A stretch of DNA of 64,000 bases, from positions 1 to 64,000 of the forward strand of contig NZ_JAPIVQ010000011.1 of NCBI RefSeq assembly GCF_026239675.1. Reading direction: 5' to 3'. Source of the DNA: Pedobacter sp. PLR. Its GTDB lineage: Bacteria; Bacteroidota; Bacteroidia; Sphingobacteriales; Sphingobacteriaceae. Both the position numbers and the translations under genes were made by a program. The notes beneath the pieces are model-generated. The model was given only the letters and a program-made list of their open reading frames with translations. It was not told the DNA's origin and did no database searches. Shown one piece after another: positions 44,254 to 54,200 of this stretch (positions are counted from its first letter, which is position 1; every line of letters starts with the position of its first letter).

Positions 44254-45135
44254 ATGCTTAGATATGCTGCTATAGATATAGGGTCCAATGCCGTGAGGTT
44301 GTTAATTGCCGACATCACGAAAACTGATGAAGGGTTTGGCTTTAAGAAAAATACATTAATCAGGGTTCCTTTACGTTTAGGGGATGACGCTTTTCTGGAT
44401 CACCGCATTTCTAACAGAAAAACGGAAGATTTGCTGAAAACCATGACCGCTTTTAAAAACCTGATGGACGTTTATCACGTCACTAAATACCTGGCTTGTG
44501 CCACCTCAGCAATGCGTGAGGCAGAAAATGGGAGAGATATTATCAAACAGGTAAAGGAAGTTTGCGACCTGGACCTGGAGATTATCCAGGGACAAAGGGA
44601 AGCGAATATCATTTATGCCAATCATATTGAAGAGACGCTTGACAATAAAAAGAGCTATTTATATATCGATGTTGGTGGGGGAAGTACAGAACTTTCTGTC
44701 TTTGTGAACCGGATTCCAGTGGCTTCCAAATCTTTTGATATCGGAACGATAAGAATTCTGGACAATCAGGATAGAGAAGAGACCTGGGAAGAGATGAAAC
44801 TGTGGGTAAAAGAAAATACAAAGGGCCATAAAAATCTGGCGGCGATTGGTACTGGTGGAAACATCAATAAACTGTACCGCATGTCTGATGAGAAAGAAGG
44901 GATGCCGATGTCTTTTATCAAGCTAAAAACGCTTTATAACAATCTTAACAGTCATTCTTTAAAAGAGAGAATCCAGGTTTTTGGATTAAACCCCGACCGT
45001 GCAGACGTAATTATTCCAGCTTGCGAGATTTACATCACGCTATTGAAATGGACAGGAATTAAGCAGATTTATGTGCCAAAAGTTGGACTTGCGGATGGTA
45101 TTATCAATCTTTTGATTGAAGAAAACTTAATGTAG
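44254..45135 (+). CDS. Ppx/GppA family exopolyphosphatase
   Basis: This 293-residue protein has the ASKHA-type phosphate-1 motif AIDIGSNAVRLLIAD, the middle ATSAMREAENG and phosphate-2 DVGGGSTELSVF, and the adenosine-type GTGGNINKL. It lacks the C-terminal HD domain of the longer enterobacterial Ppx, as is usual for the short form. It degrades polyphosphate or pppGpp; the ppk1 neighbour favours polyphosphate. It converges on the phosphopantetheinyl transferase gene with a 40-bp gap. Confidence 0.93.
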   Translation: MLRYAAIDIGSNAVRLLIADITKTDEGFGFKKNTLIRVPLRLGDDAFLDHRISNRKTEDLLKTMTAFKNLMDVYHVTKYLACATSAMREAENGRDIIKQVKEVCDLDLEIIQGQREANIIYANHIEETLDNKKSYLYIDVGGGSTELSVFVNRIPVASKSFDIGTIRILDNQDREETWEEMKLWVKENTKGHKNLAAIGTGGNINKLYRMSDEKEGMPMSFIKLKTLYNNLNSHSLKERIQVFGLNPDRADVIIPACEIYITLLKWTGIKQIYVPKVGLADGIINLLIEENLM

Positions 45136-45175
45136 TAATGACTTAATAGATTCCTTATAGGTAATAGCAGCTGGC

Positions 45176-45643
45176 TTATACATAAGCCAATGCCAGGTAT
45201 CGGCCATGGTGACTCACCGTGGCCGGATCCGTATTCCTATAGCTGGTGTCTGTTGGATTATACCCAGTGATTTTCACGGTAATCGCTTGCATAGGGTGTT
45301 GTTCAGTCGCAATCGTGTGGATAAATTGAGCAGTCAGCATCGTTTGACTGAAAAAGGTGTGACTTTCACATTCCACGCTACCAATTGCCAATTCTTCTTT
45401 GATTTCCAGGGTCTTGCAAATGAGTTTTAAAGGAGCGAATGCACGCCAGGTTTTCCTTCGGGAATAAATTTTATAGGCAGCTTCTTTCATACTCCATAAT
45501 AACCAGACCATTTGCCCGGGGTTACTGGCCTCCAGAATCCATTGCTGCTCGTTTTTTGTAAACAGCTTGTTCAGATATCCTTTTCTGCGCCAGTTACTTT
45601 CCAGTGCTGCCTGTCGCAAATCAACGATATCATTTCCTATCAT
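45176..45643 (-). CDS. 4'-phosphopantetheinyl transferase, last gene of the polyketide operon
   Basis: This 155-residue enzyme should attach the phosphopantetheine arm from CoA to the operon's acyl carrier protein. It shows the superfamily's first motif IGNDIVDL (about 2-9) and second motif WSMKEAAYKIYSR, with the magnesium- and CoA-binding acidic/lysine residues in place. Length fits the AcpS/short Sfp group. Its ATG overlaps the ACP stop codon (ATGA), which ties the two together. An 18-bp near-palindrome (45172-45189) covers its stop codon. Confidence 0.88.
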   Translation of the reverse strand: MIGNDIVDLRQAALESNWRRKGYLNKLFTKNEQQWILEASNPGQMVWLLWSMKEAAYKIYSRRKTWRAFAPLKLICKTLEIKEELAIGSVECESHTFFSQTMLTAQFIHTIATEQHPMQAITVKITGYNPTDTSYRNTDPATVSHHGRYLALAYV

Positions 45644-45924
45644 TTTGCTTTCAATTTGTCGGTGATGATTTCTATCGCAGCACTTACATTCAGCATTCTT
45701 TCCATAGCGAGATTGTCGATTTCTATGTCGAATTCTTCTTCTACATCGAGAACCACATCTACCAGATTGGCGGAATTGATTTTGAGGTCTTTAATAAAAT
45801 CGGTGCTTTCACTGAGGTATTCTAAAGCATCTTTGTCGTGGCTGTAATTGGCAACAATGACCTTTAATTTGGAGAGTATTGAGGATCTGTCCATGTTTTC
45901 TTTTTGAAATGGTATGGCTATCAT
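45640..45924 (-). CDS. Acyl carrier protein of the polyketide operon
   Basis: The 94-residue protein aligns with type II ACPs over its last 75 residues. The phosphopantetheine serine is S51 in KINSANLVDVVLDVEEEFDIEI, matching the usual DSL...EEEFDIEI with an Asn-Ser-Ala variant. An in-frame ATG at 45894 would give a more typical 84 residues and may be the true start. It overlaps the transferase gene by 4 bp and follows the ketosynthase by 36 bp. Confidence 0.9.
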   Translation of the reverse strand: MIAIPFQKENMDRSSILSKLKVIVANYSHDKDALEYLSESTDFIKDLKINSANLVDVVLDVEEEFDIEIDNLAMERMLNVSAAIEIITDKLKAK

Positions 45925-45960
45925 TTTCCAGGATTATAAGTGGTATTTCTTACAAACAGA

Positions 45961-47238
45961 TTAGGTGCTAATATGTTTTTTAAAAATGATACAGGCGTTT
46001 ACGTCTCCAAAACCGAAACTGGCTTTGGCAAGGATACGGATGGGATGCGGGCTTGCTTTTTGGGGGATGCGGGATGAAGAAATCAGTGCAGTGATTTCCG
46101 GATTCAGGTCTTCGCAATTGAGGTTTGGGGCAATAAAATCATGTTGCATTTGCAATAGGGAAGCCACACATTCGATACTGCCGGCGGCACTGAGGCAGTG
46201 GCCAACCATTGATTTTAAAGAGTTGATAAAAGGGAAGTTTTCGCCGCTTCTTTGTAAAGCTTCGCACCAGTTCTGAATTTCTAAACTGTCTTTTGAGGTA
46301 GCAGTGAGGTGTCCGTTGATGAAGTCGATATCGCTGGCCTGAATACCAGCATTTTGAATTGCAGTGCGGATACAGCGTTGAACAGCCATTGCATTTGGGG
46401 CAGTCATGGTTCCTGTGCCTCTTTGGCCGCCGGAATTCAGATTTCCACCTAATATTTCCGCGTAGATTCCTGCCCCTCTGGACAGGGCGCTTTCCAAAGA
46501 TTCCAGTACAAATGCCCCTGCACCGCTTCCGGGCACAAAACCACTGGCACTGGCGCTCATTGGTCTGGAGCCTGATTCAGGAGTTTCATTGTGTTTAAAC
46601 GTACAGACTTTCATAGCGTCAAATCCGGCCCAGATATAAGGCCCGCTGTCGCTGGTGCTCCCCGCAAGCATTCTTGTCGCCTGACCGGATTTAATGCGCT
46701 CATAAGCCATTAAAATGCTTTCTGTGCCCGTTGTACAAGCCGATGAATTACTGCTGACCTGGTTACCAAGTCCGAGTTTGCCGCCAATGTAGGCACTGAT
46801 GCCACTGGCCATGGTTTGCGCGACCACATTGCTACCTAAACGACGGGTTTGTAAGTCGTCTATTTTGTAAATGGCCTCTCTGAATTTGTCGACTCCCGTA
46901 GTACCACTGCCAAATATCGTTCCGCTGTCCCAGTCGGGTTCTCCGGATTGTTCAATATTTAGTCCTGCGTCTTTCCAGGCGTCCATGGCGGCGATGACGC
47001 CATACATGATACCGGAACTGTTGAAGTTCCTCAGTTCCAGTTCCGAGAAATAGTTGGCAATTAATGCGTCAGAAAGAACAGGAGTACCTGCAATCTGGCA
47101 GGAAAACTGAAGTTTTTCTAATAACGGATGATGGGTGATGCCGGAACGACCGGCGCGGATAGCCTCAAGAAAAGGAGCTAAACCGACTCCATTTGGTGCG
47201 ACCACACCCATACCCGTTATGACAACCCTGTTAGCCAT
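45961..47238 (-). CDS. FabF-like beta-ketoacyl-ACP synthase
   Basis: This 425-residue condensing enzyme has the KAS I/II fold and a complete Cys-His-His active site: C168 in SSACTTGTES, H310 in NGHLTATSKDS, H347 (with K342) in KSMVGHCLSAAG. The first His motif differs from the common NAHGTST, which may affect substrate choice. It probably elongates an acyl chain on the operon's ACP. It overlaps the dehydratase gene by 8 bp. Confidence 0.92.
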   Translation of the reverse strand: MANRVVITGMGVVAPNGVGLAPFLEAIRAGRSGITHHPLLEKLQFSCQIAGTPVLSDALIANYFSELELRNFNSSGIMYGVIAAMDAWKDAGLNIEQSGEPDWDSGTIFGSGTTGVDKFREAIYKIDDLQTRRLGSNVVAQTMASGISAYIGGKLGLGNQVSSNSSACTTGTESILMAYERIKSGQATRMLAGSTSDSGPYIWAGFDAMKVCTFKHNETPESGSRPMSASASGFVPGSGAGAFVLESLESALSRGAGIYAEILGGNLNSGGQRGTGTMTAPNAMAVQRCIRTAIQNAGIQASDIDFINGHLTATSKDSLEIQNWCEALQRSGENFPFINSLKSMVGHCLSAAGSIECVASLLQMQHDFIAPNLNCEDLNPEITALISSSRIPQKASPHPIRILAKASFGFGDVNACIIFKKHIST

Positions 47239-47677
47239 TCATTTTATTGGTTACCATTCCTGAAATGGTTCCTTTACAAACGATTTCTCCGGCTGCATTG
47301 GTCATTTGTACATTGCAATGAAGTTTTTTGAAACGGAAATATACCTTTTCAGTCGTTACGGTTACTTTCTCTCCGGGGAAAACCGGTTTCATGAAATCGA
47401 TAGCTGTGGAGGTTAACATCACGTGTCCCGGAAGACCGGAAGCTGCCGTTGCCGTCAGGTAAATACCAAGGCATACCAAACCGATTTGTGCCATAGTTTC
47501 TGTTAAAATCACACCTGGTGTTACCGGATGATCCTTGAAATGGCCCTTGTAAAAATCAAGATCTTTATCGTAAGTATAAGTCCCGACAGAACCATTCTCG
47601 TCGATAGACAATAGTTCGTCAACAAATAAAAACGGTTTGCTATAAGGTAAGTGGGTTAGGATTTCTTCTTTGTTCAT
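47231..47677 (-). CDS. FabZ-like beta-hydroxyacyl-ACP dehydratase
   Basis: The 148-residue hot-dog protein has the family start ILTHLPYSKPFLFVDELL and the catalytic pair H46 (YKGHF) and E60 (GVILTETMAQ), spaced 14 residues as in FabZ. It would dehydrate 3-hydroxyacyl chains. It stands between the type III PKS and the ketosynthase genes and overlaps the latter. No ketoreductase is in the operon, so one would be borrowed from fatty-acid synthesis. Confidence 0.92.
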   Translation of the reverse strand: MNKEEILTHLPYSKPFLFVDELLSIDENGSVGTYTYDKDLDFYKGHFKDHPVTPGVILTETMAQIGLVCLGIYLTATAASGLPGHVMLTSTAIDFMKPVFPGEKVTVTTEKVYFRFKKLHCNVQMTNAAGEIVCKGTISGMVTNKMNG

Positions 47678-47716
47678 GTTTATCTCAATTATCTTTATCT
47701 TAATTGTCTGGTAAAG

Positions 47717-48769
47717 TTACCACTTTAATAATATTCTCTGGGCAGAAAAACCAGGTCCGAAGCTGAGCATTAGCCCGAGATCTCCTTTTAAAGGTTTCTT
47801 ATCCATAAAACGTTCCAGGACATATAACACCGTTGCGCTGGACATATTCCCGTATTGCCGCAGTACTTCTTTGGTATCCAGGATGTTTTTTCCGGAATTG
47901 CCGAAGAGTTCTTCTACCACCTGTATGATCTTTTTGCCACCCGGATGAAAAATCAAATGATCGATGTCTTCTAAAAGTAAATCATGTTTCTTTAGAAAAG
48001 GATGAATGATTTCTGGAAAATGGGCCGCTATGTTTTCAGGGACATCTACATCTAAGACCATTTTTAAACCTGTATTACTCAAATGAAAACCCATCAGCTG
48101 TTCGGAATTGTAAAAATGATACATTTCTTCTCCAATGATTTCAGGACCATTTTCATTTTCATCAGAAGACAATAAGACACAGGCGGCACCATCGCCGAAA
48201 ATAGCGGCACTCACCATATTGGCCATGGAAAAATCATGGAGTTGAAGGGTAGATGTTGGCGATTCTACCGCAACGACTGCGGCGCGTTTTCCCGGATTTG
48301 CTTTTAAAAAGTTCTTGGCGTAAATAATGCCGGAAATCCCTGCTGCACAACCCATTTCCGTTACCGGAAGGCGCACAATGTCCTGACGAAGGTTTAAAGC
48401 ATTGACCAGGTAAGCATCCAGGGAGGGAATCATGATCCCGGTACAGCTTACGGTAATGATATAGTCCAGGTCTCTGGCTTGCCAGCTGGCTTTTTCCAGG
48501 GCATCCCGCAGGCAGTTTGTGCCAAGCTTGATGCCTTCACGAATGTAAATGTCATTCCTTTCTTCAAACGAAGCATTTCCGAAAACTTCTTCCGGAGACA
48601 TGATGGAATACCTTTGGTCGACCATCGCGTTTTCAAAAACTTTCTTTACTTTTCTTTGGAAACGCTCTTCCTGCCCGGACAACCAGGTGTCTAAGAATGG
48701 AATGATTTCCGCTGTGGTTCTGGAAAATTCTGGAATTGACTTGGCGACTGCTATAATTTTTACACTCAT
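47717..48769 (-). CDS. Type III polyketide synthase (chalcone-synthase-like)
   Basis: The ATG at 48769 is supported by the ATGA overlap with the methyltransferase stop; the frame runs 14 codons further up. The 350-residue enzyme has the catalytic triad C141 (MGCAAG), H275 (FHPGG) and N308 (YGNMSSAT), with the closing GFGPG-type loop SFGPGFSAQ. Such enzymes extend acyl starters with malonyl-CoA and cyclise them to resorcinols, pyrones or related rings. The operon's ACP, ketosynthase and dehydratase suggest a long or unsaturated acyl-ACP starter. Confidence 0.94.
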   Translation of the reverse strand: MSVKIIAVAKSIPEFSRTTAEIIPFLDTWLSGQEERFQRKVKKVFENAMVDQRYSIMSPEEVFGNASFEERNDIYIREGIKLGTNCLRDALEKASWQARDLDYIITVSCTGIMIPSLDAYLVNALNLRQDIVRLPVTEMGCAAGISGIIYAKNFLKANPGKRAAVVAVESPTSTLQLHDFSMANMVSAAIFGDGAACVLLSSDENENGPEIIGEEMYHFYNSEQLMGFHLSNTGLKMVLDVDVPENIAAHFPEIIHPFLKKHDLLLEDIDHLIFHPGGKKIIQVVEELFGNSGKNILDTKEVLRQYGNMSSATVLYVLERFMDKKPLKGDLGLMLSFGPGFSAQRILLKW

Positions 48770-49560
48770 ATTGTAGGAATGATCCATTGGTAGCGGAAAG
48801 CCCATTTCCATCGGATAGATGTGTTGATTAGTTTCAATTGATTGGAATATTGCTCCAGGTCTTTTCTTTTAAATCCTCTTAAAATAGAAATGAGGCCATC
48901 TTCTTTTGACATTTTATTGAGCCTGAATACGAAGCACAACGCGATAAACAGGTAGTAGGGGATGGCACTGCGTTGTAAATCATTAATGACGATGCCTAGC
49001 CTTGCTTTTTCGCGGAATATCGTAAGCAGCTGGATAATTTCGGGGTCTTTAAAATGATGTAAAGTGAGGGTGCATAAAATAATGTCATAATGCTCAGGTA
49101 GCGCGGATTCTTGAAAAACATCAACGCATTCATAGCTGATGTTTTCATAAGCAGATGATAATTGACTCGCATGTTGAACAGTAAAGGCGTTGGCATCGAT
49201 TCCTTTAAGCTTGAATTTTAAATGATTGCTATTGGCGTAATCAGCCAGAACACGTAACATATCTCCGTTTCCACACCCTACATCAAGAATGCTGATTTCG
49301 GTGGTTTCTTCGGGCTTTACTTTTGCGGAATACACTGTTTTTGGAGTAGGAATTGCTTTTTTGAAAGATTCCACTTTTACAGAATCATGCAGTTTTACAT
49401 AGTTCAGCAATTCTTTGACACCAACAAGTGTCACTTTATTACCCCCCAATAATTGGTTAATACCAGCTATTTTGTCAAGTGCATCTTTTAATATTTCTCC
49501 TTCCATGGAAAAGTTATCCATGATTTCCGGCAAATCGCTTCTGTAACGGGTATCTATCAT
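48766..49560 (-). CDS. SAM-dependent methyltransferase of the polyketide operon
   Basis: This 264-residue protein has class I methyltransferase motif I LDVGCGNGDML, the acidic strand-2 residue KGIDANAF, and motif LCTLTLHHFKDPE. The C-terminal part (FIALCFVFRLNKMSKEDGLIS) has hydrophobic character that could contact a lipid-like substrate. It is coupled to the type III PKS gene by a 4-bp overlap, comparable with methyltransferases that modify PKS products to quinone precursors in streptomycetes (SrsB-type), which is inference. Confidence 0.9.
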   Translation of the reverse strand: MIDTRYRSDLPEIMDNFSMEGEILKDALDKIAGINQLLGGNKVTLVGVKELLNYVKLHDSVKVESFKKAIPTPKTVYSAKVKPEETTEISILDVGCGNGDMLRVLADYANSNHLKFKLKGIDANAFTVQHASQLSSAYENISYECVDVFQESALPEHYDIILCTLTLHHFKDPEIIQLLTIFREKARLGIVINDLQRSAIPYYLFIALCFVFRLNKMSKEDGLISILRGFKRKDLEQYSNQLKLINTSIRWKWAFRYQWIIPTI

Positions 49561-49609
49561 TTAATTTAGATATTTCGGGCTGCTGTATGATCGTTTCTCC
49601 TGGTAATCG

Positions 49610-50773
49610 TTATCGGTTTTCTGTCAGTTCATTGCTAATCTCCCCGGCAATCATTATCGGTTTTCCGTGGGTTTGCTTAATCATCATTGACAATAAAAAT
49701 GGATATTTTATTAATATACGCATGAATTTGCTGGTCAGTTGTTTTTTTCTCAGAATTCCTGACATTACTTTTCCAGCAGTTATGCGACTCAGAAATTGTT
49801 GATTCCACAATCTTCGGTATTGCCACTCCATTTGAGACCTCGATGAAGCTCCTTTTTCAAAATAGGCAATCACACATGATGCGCAAATTTTGGCGCTATG
49901 AATCGCAATAGCCATCCCGTTCCCGCAAAAGGGATGAATCAATCCGGCAGTATCGCCAATCATGAGGATATGATTCTCTACCAATGATTTCTTTTCAAAA
50001 GAGATCTGGCCAATGGCGATCGGTTGCTCAAACAGAGGTTTTAAACCTTCAAATATTTTCTTTAAATGAGGGTTTTGATAGAGAACCTCCAGGCGATGCT
50101 CCGGAATGCTTTTGTACTTTTTGAAAGAATTATAATCTACGAGGTAACAAATGTTAATCCTGTTATTTTCTACTTTTGAAACGCCACAATAGCCGCCATC
50201 GAAATTGTGAATTGCGACTAAATCATCAGGAAATGAACCTTCATAATGCGCTTTTACAGCCAGCCATGGAGATTTTCTTTGAATGAAATTGCGGGATAGT
50301 TTCTGATCGAGGCCATCCCGTTTACCATAAGCGCCAATCACAACTTTGGCTTTGATCAATTGCTGGCTGGCCAGTTTTACGCTGAACAAGTCATCTTCAA
50401 AACTAAGGTCTGTCACCGTATCATGAATCATTTGACAACCTCTGGCAATCGCCTCTTGAAAAAGAAAATGATCTAATGAATATCTGCTGATGCCAATGCC
50501 TCCTAAAGGTAATTCGGTTTGCAGGACTTTCCCGTCATTGCTAGAAAACTGAAATTGATGAATAGGTACAGGAGACAGGGAGCTCAAATCCAGGTCCAGC
50601 CATTCCAGATAGGGCAATACTTCATTTGATAAATATTCACCACAAACCTTATGATGCGGGTAGCTGCTTTTTTCGATCAAGGTAACCGGGAACCCTGATT
50701 TTAAAAAATGAAGTGCTGCAGTTAATCCGGACAGACCGGCACCTATAATAAGTATTTCCACTTTAGTTTCCAT
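49610..50773 (-). CDS. FAD-dependent oxidoreductase (geranylgeranyl-reductase/hydroxylase-like), first gene of the operon
   Basis: The 387-residue flavoprotein has the N-terminal dinucleotide motif IIGAGLSGLTAALHF, the E at the end of strand 2 (VTLIEKSSYPHHKVCGE), and the FAD-ribityl motif MIGDTAGLIHPFCGNGM. The KVCGEYLS segment is typical of geranylgeranyl-reductase and halogenase-like members. It may hydroxylate or oxidise the aromatic ring made by the PKS, as the SrsC-type enzyme does; reduction of an isoprenoid is the alternative. It is followed by the methyltransferase after 49 bp. Confidence 0.88.
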   Translation of the reverse strand: METKVEILIIGAGLSGLTAALHFLKSGFPVTLIEKSSYPHHKVCGEYLSNEVLPYLEWLDLDLSSLSPVPIHQFQFSSNDGKVLQTELPLGGIGISRYSLDHFLFQEAIARGCQMIHDTVTDLSFEDDLFSVKLASQQLIKAKVVIGAYGKRDGLDQKLSRNFIQRKSPWLAVKAHYEGSFPDDLVAIHNFDGGYCGVSKVENNRINICYLVDYNSFKKYKSIPEHRLEVLYQNPHLKKIFEGLKPLFEQPIAIGQISFEKKSLVENHILMIGDTAGLIHPFCGNGMAIAIHSAKICASCVIAYFEKGASSRSQMEWQYRRLWNQQFLSRITAGKVMSGILRKKQLTSKFMRILIKYPFLLSMMIKQTHGKPIMIAGEISNELTENR

Positions 50774-51211
50774 GAATTTTATCCCTTGTTGTTAATAACA
50801 AGGAGATTAAAGATTTGGTTTTTAACTTGTTTTATAATTTTCATCCTAATGATTTAAGAATTTCACCCCTTGATAAGCCCGTTGATTCCTACATTGTAAC
50901 ACCAAATATTAAATTCATGAACCGATACTTTTCGAAAAAGTATCCAGCTGTATTGGAAGTTTTTCCATACTGATCTCTTGCTGTAATATTTGAGCACCAA
51001 CAAAAAAATAACGCAAATATCTTCTTTTAAAGATTGAAATCTTCTAATCTCCAGATAGGATATAAGAGGAGAAGGATGGTCATAACAAAAATGTAAGGAA
51101 GAAAAACAACAGGAAGAGTCAGCTAAAAACCAGCTGCTCTTAACCAACAACAACCAACCAAGAACAAACAATACGAATAACCAATAACCAATAACCAAAA
51201 CCAAATATAAT
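50774..51211. other. Divergent control region between the polyketide operon and susC
   Basis: These 438 bases hold no gene. The dyad CCTTGTT-GTTAAT-AACAAGG (50784-50803) lies just upstream of the flavoprotein start. Minus-strand boxes AATATTTG (50903-50910) and GATATTTG (51014-51021) each match TAnnTTTG at 7 of 8. A hairpin (51114-51141) and a C/A-rich, nearly G-free stretch with repeated AACCAAT units (51141-51202) lead into susC. Confidence 0.5.
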
Positions 51212-54200
51212 ATGATGAAAAGAATCACCCTTCTTATTGCTTTTCTGCAATTCTGTTGCATGATTACATTTGCACAAACCGGACCGGTCACAGGGACGGT
51301 TAAAGATAAATCCAGCAATCCTATTCCCGGAGTTTCCGTAAAAGTTAAAAGCTCAGGAGCCGGCACTTTGACTAATGCCGAGGGTAAATTTTCTATAGCC
51401 GCTAAAACCGGCGACCTGCTTGTCTTTACCAGCATAGGTTTTATCACACAGAACTACACGGTTGCCAAAGGGCAAATAAATATAACCCTGGCAGAAGACA
51501 ATACCGATTTAAATGAAATCGTAGTTGTTGGCTATGGTACCCAGAAGAAAAAAGACCTGACGGGTGCAGTTTCTTCTATTACGGCAAAAAGCCTGGAAAA
51601 TGTACCGATAACCCGCGTTGATCAAATGATACAAGGTCGTGCGAGTGGGGTACAGGTGACACAAACACAAGCTCAGCCCGGAGGGACCGTAAGTTTGAGA
51701 ATCCGTGGTACCAACTCCATAAATTCGAGCAATGAACCTTTATTTGTCATCGACGGATTCCCTGGAGCGGGGAATTTAAGCTCGATAAATCCAAACGATA
51801 TCCAGTCCATTGACATCCTGAAAGACGCTTCTTCTATTGCAATTTATGGAAGTAGAGGGGCAAATGGTGTGGTCATTGTGACCACTAAAAAAGGTGCTGC
51901 GGGTCAGTCGTCCATTAATTTCGAAGCTTATCATGGCCTTCAAAAAGTAAGAAACCCTTACAAGATGATGGATGCTACACAATATGGGAACTACCTGAAT
52001 GACGTACAAAGGCTGACGAATATTGAAACTCCGGCCTCTGCAAAAGCTTTGCCTTATACCGATGCGCAAATTGCCGCTTTAGGCAAGGGAACAGATTGGC
52101 AGGATGAAATTTTCAGAACCGCTCCAATCAGCAATTACCAGCTTAATTTTATCGGAGGAACGACGGATACTAAATACAACCTGAGCATGAACTATTTTGA
52201 TCAGGAGGGGATTATCATCAATTCCGGTTATAAAAGAGCGTCTGTCCGGTTTAATCTGGATAAAAAAGTAGGGGAGAAACTAAACTTTGGGTTTACTTCA
52301 CAACTTACCGCCGGCCTCGATAAACGTGCATTGGTGAATACCAGTGGTGGTTCCAATGGCGGTGTTTTACTGGAAGCCCTAAGGATCAATCCGGCAGTTC
52401 CGGTCTTCACAAACGGCGATTATACGGTTCAAAACGGCCCCACAGGTTACGTTTTTGCCATAGGAAATCCGGTTGCGTATGCTAATAAGACCACTAACCG
52501 ATACAAAAACCTGCGCGGCTTAATGAATTTCTATGGAGAATATGAAATCATTAAAGGTTTAAAATGGAAATCAACTTTTGGGACGGATTTCAATCTGCAA
52601 ACCAGAGATTTCTATGTGCCTTCAGACCTTTTTGTGGGTAGTAATACCCTTGGGGCAGCCAGAAAAGAATATGCAGATAATGTGAGTTGGGTAAATGAAA
52701 ATACGCTGACTTACGATAAACAAATCAATAAAAACAATGCGATAAATGTGATCGGTGGATTCAGTATGCAGGAATTTTACAATAATGATTTCTTTGCGGC
52801 GAGTAATAATTTCTTCACCAATGTATTGGGCGCAGATAATATCGGAATCGGTGCAAATGTGCTGGTGCCGGGCTCCGGGAAGGTAAAAAACAATCTGGCT
52901 TCCTTTTTTGGCCGTGTCAATTACCGCTTGATGGATAAATATCTGGTTACTTTCACGATGCGTGCAGATGGTTCTTCGAAATTTGGTGCTAATAATAAAT
53001 GGGGATATTTCCCTTCAGGAGCGATTGCATGGCGTGTCATTGAAGAAGATTTCATGAAAACACTGCCATTTGTGAGCGACCTGAAATTGAGAGCCAGTTA
53101 TGGGGTTTCCGGCAACCAGGAGATTGATCCATATCAGTCAATTGCGCGTTACAGCGTTAATGGCGCAACATTGGGTGGCAATCGTGTGGTGGGCGTATCG
53201 CCAAATAACATCCCGAATCCTGATCTGGCCTGGGAATCTACTGCTTCATTTGATATAGGTTTAGATCTTGCTTTATTCAACAACAGGATCTCTTTAACCG
53301 CCGATTATTATAGCAAAAAAACGAAAGATCTGTTACTAAATGTGTCGATTCCAAGAACAGCTGGTTACAGCAGTATTTTGCTGAATGCCGGAGGGGTATC
53401 GAATAAAGGTTTTGAGTTAGCGATCAACACGGAGAATATCATTGGAGAAAAATTCCAGTGGAGTACCAACCTTAATTTCTCTATGAACAGAAATAAAGTG
53501 ACCGACCTGGCCGGAGAAAAAGAACGTTTTGTAGGAGATGCAAGCAGCGCGCTTTTCCCTTCCGGAAATAGTGGGACCAGCATATTGAGAGTAGGGGAAT
53601 CAATCGGTTCCTTCTTCGGATACCGCTTTTTGGGGATCTGGCAAACTCAGGCAGAGATCGATGCCAGCGGTATTAAAGGGGTATTACCAGGAGATCCAAG
53701 GTATGCAGACCTTACCGGTGATAACGTAATTGATGCGAAAGACCGTGAAATTATCGGCCATGCGCAACCAGATTTCATTTATGGGATTACCAATAATTTC
53801 ACGTATGGCAGGTTGAATCTGAATATTTTCATACAAGGTGTGCAGGGCGATGAAGTCTTAAATCTGAACAGGTATGAGATGGAATCCGGTGATATTACGA
53901 CCAATAAACTAGCCTCTGTGGTCAACAGGTGGAGTGGTCCGAATACCAGTAATACCATTCCGAAAGCCAACAGTACCTTGCGTAGAAGAACCGGCATAAC
54001 CAGTGATGTAGTCGAAAACGGTAGCTTTTTAAGGCTGAAAACAGTGTCACTTGCTTACAACTTAGCCATTGGCAAAAGACTGGGTAAAACCATTAAGTCT
54101 GCCGGCATTTTCATGACGGGTACCAATCTGGTCACTTTTACCAATTATAGCGGTTATGACCCTGAGGTAAATTCTTTCGGGCTTAGCAATGGCTTAAGTT

